From positions 41,487,648 through 41,551,647 of the forward strand of contig CM038221.1 in assembly GCA_021442155.1 (NCBI GenBank): a stretch of 64,000 nt of DNA, written 5' to 3'. Shown here piece by piece: positions 60,721-64,000 of the stretch. A model generated the notes under the pieces. It had not been told where the DNA came from and searched no databases. It saw only the letters and a list, made by a program, of their open reading frames with translations. This stretch comes from Cymbidium sinense. Its lineage: Eukaryota > Streptophyta > Magnoliopsida > Asparagales > Orchidaceae. Position 1 is the first letter of the stretch. The number at the start of each line of letters is the position of its first letter. Position numbers and translations under genes: made by a program.

Positions 60721-61990
60721 AAACTTAACATGACCTATCCTTGGGTCACCATGGGTCAGCCCAAATCCAACCCAACTAAAGTCCAACTCGATTTGGCACT
60801 TTATCCATTAGGTAAAGCATTCCTAATGAGACAAAACCCACATTTGAATGGTCAAGCCCACTCTCCTACCTTTGGCAGCCACCCTAAGCTCCAAATGGAC
60901 ATGAGGCCACTAGCTCACTTGACCAAAAGCTAATTGGGTCAGCCATAAGCCAAGTGGAGTTGAGCTAACCCATTTTCTCTCATTAGAACACTTGGAAACC
61001 AAGGACAAGCCACCTCAGCCTTTGGCAACCACCTTCCCTCACTCACCCACTCAAATCGAGTCACCTCAGCACCTCCTGCACGACTGCGGTCACACTGCAA
61101 ATTGCAGCATCATCCATCTTGGAGGAGGGAGGGGGTATACTCCCCTCATTTCAATTTGAAATGACAGATTGAGCATCATCAGAGCACAAAAGAGCTAAGA
61201 TGAGTCTCCCAGAGCTTTTCCCAAGTTCCCGAGCCTTCCCATCACCGAAAATTCCATGCCCAAAAATGGACAGAGCCAATCTCTGTCCAACCTCCTCCAA
61301 ACTCCACCATTTTCAAATTAACCTTACCCACACCTTCACTAAGCTCCGATTAGGAGAAATGAAGCGATTCCTAATCGATTCGAGCTCTGATAAGTTTTTC
61401 GATGACATTTGATGACGAGCCAATGAGAGCAAGGCAGGCATTAAAGGGCTTTCTAAGATGAAGCTACCTTGGTCGATTAATTGTCGATCCTGACATCCAG
61501 CAAGGTAAATTCTAGCAAACCGTCAATTTTCTAAAATTTTCTAGGTCTTTATGAAGGAAAGTTTGATTTCATGCGAATCCCACCGTAGGATCCCTTTAGA
61601 TCCCCTCTGTGAACGTTTTGGGATCGATCTCGAGCCTGCACGAGCTCCAACGAGTTCAGATCGAGTGGGGGAATGCGGACGGTGTCCATCATCCATAGCT
61701 CGAGGGACGAAGGATCATCTACCGTCCGTTTCGCGTTATTGAAACATATGGCCGTGATTTAGTCCGCTAGTTTCACTTGATTAAATCTTATAGGAACCAT
61801 ATGATTAATCACTATATCGATCTTAGATCGATGGCGGGGGATAAAATCGGCGTCTGCGCCATGTCGCGCGTCGGATGATTTAAGTGGCTCATGGACATGA
61901 AAAGCATCCGTTAGTGTCACGGCGGATTAGGGATTAATTAGGCTTAAAATTTTTTATTAATTAACTAAAACTTCCTAAAATAATAACCAA
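60720..61990. other. GC-richer non-coding stretch
   Basis: Open frames of 63-70 codons at 60730, 61200 and 61551 show no recognisable motif and probably reflect base composition. The sequence has TCGA/GATCGA-rich words around 61440-61900. Confidence 0.35.
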
Positions 61991-63289
61991 TTATAAAAAA
62001 ATTCAAAAAATGCAAACAAATACATTTTGGAAAGGGTAAATAAAAGAGAATTTAATAAAAATGATTTCATTTGATTTTGAATAATGATTAAGGCTTAATT
62101 AAGATTTGAATATTTTCTTAATCAGCTTAGTTAAGCCATAATTACTTGGGCAGTCAATCTCAAACTTGGCATATTGAATGAATGGGATGACCTTTGCCTC
62201 CCATGATTTTATTGGGATTTATTAACTATGTAATTAAAAAAATTGAATTTGAAATCCTAATTACTCTTAATTAATTTAATGATTAATTAAGGTTTTAAAT
62301 AGTGGAAATTAATTAATTTAACTTCATTAATCATTAATTAATAGTGGGAAGATGAGGGTGAGTGATTGTGACCTCTTTCCTAATTACTTTTTCCAATTCA
62401 TTTCATTAAGAGAGTTAATTAATACATGGATTAATTAAGAAATTAATTAATTAATTAATGGTCAATTCAAATCAAACTAAAATGTTAATCACTTCAGATA
62501 ATTAATAATGTAATTAAAAGTTCCTCTTTATGTGTTCAATAGCATAAAGATCCTTAAGAAAATTATGATTAACCCATAAGTGTGGAAACATTTCAAAAGT
62601 AGTTAATTAGATTCTTTAATTTAATTAATCTCTAATCATGAGCCATTTGCATTAGGTTCTTTAGGAGCATTGCAATTTTATTTTCCCTCATGTTCATGTC
62701 ATTTATGGCTCTTTATTAAATGATTAATTAAAGTAAAGAAGCATAGGAAAGGGTAATTAAATGGATTGCTTAATGATTTAACTTAATCAAATCATAAAAG
62801 TCAACTAATTATATTTCTTTAATTAAAGTAAGATTACCAACATGAGAATGGGATTAAAATAGCAAATGGCTCTTCTTTAAGCTTAATCAAATTCCAAAAA
62901 TTAAATTAATAAGAAGCTTTGGTTTTCTTTAAATAATTTTATTTAATGTGATTATTCTTAGGAATTATTATAGTTGAATGAATCATATGATAATGTTTAA
63001 CTATTCTTCTTCAATTATTTTAAATATTGTATGTCATGTGATCTCATGCATTCATACTTTCAAATTCAAATGAATCAAATGAAATTTACTTTTGTAAGCT
63101 TGCATGTGTTTGCTTAATTTTATTATATGTGTGGTTATTATCAATAATAAATCCAAATTTATTTTCAAAATGCTATAAATTGGTAATAATAGTTGAAGTG
63201 ATAGTAGTTATGAATAAACATAGGATTTGCATGTTTTTATAGCTTAAGCATGTTGAATTTTGGCTTTCTATCCTAAGTTCCTATTTAGA

Positions 63290-64000
63290 TTTACATATGT
63301 TTGAATGATAATAAGTATATAGTCTAGACATCCCTGGAATATGAGGCTTTAAGTAGCCCCAAGGAGGTCATTTGATTACCTCACTTCCCTAGTTTAACAA
63401 CGACACATACTTACTTAATTTCATTCATATGTATGTTTGTATTAAAATTTAGATAAAGCTTTAACTCATGTGCATAAATAATTCAATTAAATAAAATACA
63501 ATATTTTGCATAGTTTTCATTCTTATAGTTATATATACATTCATATGTATTTAATAATAGCAAGTATATAGTCTAAAATTTTGGGAACACGAGGCTTTAA
63601 GTATCCCCGAGGAGGTCATTTGATTACCTCACATCCCTGGTTTAACAACGTCACGTACTATCTTAAAACTTTCATACATGTGTATGTGTATTTAGTTAGA
63701 GAATAAAAGTCCTCTTTCTTATTAAAAATACATGCACCCATAACCATTTAAGTACACCAAAAGGTATTGCATGTAAAGGTTTGTCATTCTTTCCCATATT
63801 CCTATATAAATTTGCATATGTTTGAATGATGATAAGTATATAGTTTGGACATCCCAGGAATATGAGGCTTTAAGTAGCCAAGGAGGTCATTTGATTATCT
63901 CACTTCCTTGGTTTAACAATGACACATACTTGTTGGATTTCACTCCTATGTATATTTGTATTAGAATTTGGATAAAGCTTTAATTTACATGCATAAAAAT
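63290..64000. repeat. Tandem array with ~250/273-bp units in a 521-bp dimer
   Basis: The anchor GAGGCTTTAAG occurs at 63343, 63591 and 63864, each within an AAGTATATAGT...GGAGGTCATTTGATTA block followed by GTTTAACAA. Units 1 and 3 resemble each other more than unit 2 (both share CATATGTTTGAATGAT before and GATAAAGCTTTAA after), giving a 521-bp higher-order period. The array continues beyond the window. Confidence 0.85.

Larger units (their letters stand above)
59259..64000. mobile_element. Repeat-rich sequence interrupting the copia element (possible LTR element start)
   Basis: At 59259 the copia integrase frame gives way to TGTTGACCTCACTTTTGG, a TG start as in LTRs, preceded by GTATA. What follows is non-coding: a ~150-bp degenerate tandem array, a GC-richer stretch at 61000-61950, AT-rich sequence with TTAATTAA words, and a tandem array running off the window. 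No protein block was seen in 4.7 kb, as in the long LTRs of some plant Ty3 elements. This identity is inference. Confidence 0.4.

Overview
This window looks like nuclear DNA of a flowering plant. It is AT-rich and TE-dense, has spliced genes with canonical GT/AG borders and kilobase introns, and carries plant-type LTR retrotransposons, LINEs, hAT, PIF/Harbinger and MITE copies. No bacterial, organellar or CRISPR-like feature was seen. The species cannot be named. The GC-rich first exon of the RCC1 gene, followed by AT-richer exons, would fit a monocot or magnoliid, but this is weak evidence.

Left part (1-32592): the 5' half of one very large minus-strand gene for a membrane-bound O-acyltransferase of the HHAT/GUP1-like branch. 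Eight short exons (693 coding nt, 231 residues) join in phase between 32592 and 11913. The exons for the catalytic C-terminal half were not found and probably lie beyond the left edge. Its introns of 8.3 and 9.4 kb, and the sequence left of exon 8, hold decayed elements: RTE-type and L1-type LINE pieces, a 4.1 kb hAT element with matching ends, two copies of a Tourist-like MITE, a Harbinger element beside an RTE LINE remnant, and two tandem duplications.

Middle (32593-47447): an intergenic stretch with a small orphan ankyrin-type exon (about 36150-36240), then a plus-strand seven-blade RCC1-repeat gene in four exons (39011-47447). Exon 2 appears to lack one base, which gives a premature stop. 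A 5.1 kb Ty3/gypsy element with an exact TTACT target duplication sits in its last intron, in the same orientation, and a probable MITE lies next to it. The gene is therefore either newly damaged or contains a sequence error.

Right part (47448-64000): a gene-free TE block. It contains a 4.16 kb non-autonomous LTR element (TSD ATATT) with no coding capacity and two internal tandem arrays, a degenerate Ty1/copia element whose coding region stops abruptly at about 59258, and a further repeat-rich sequence running off the right edge with ~150-bp and ~250/521-bp arrays.

No operon-like or defence-like system was found. The least ordinary objects are the array-bearing non-autonomous LTR element, the RCC1 frameshift with its TE-loaded intron, and the very long MBOAT gene.
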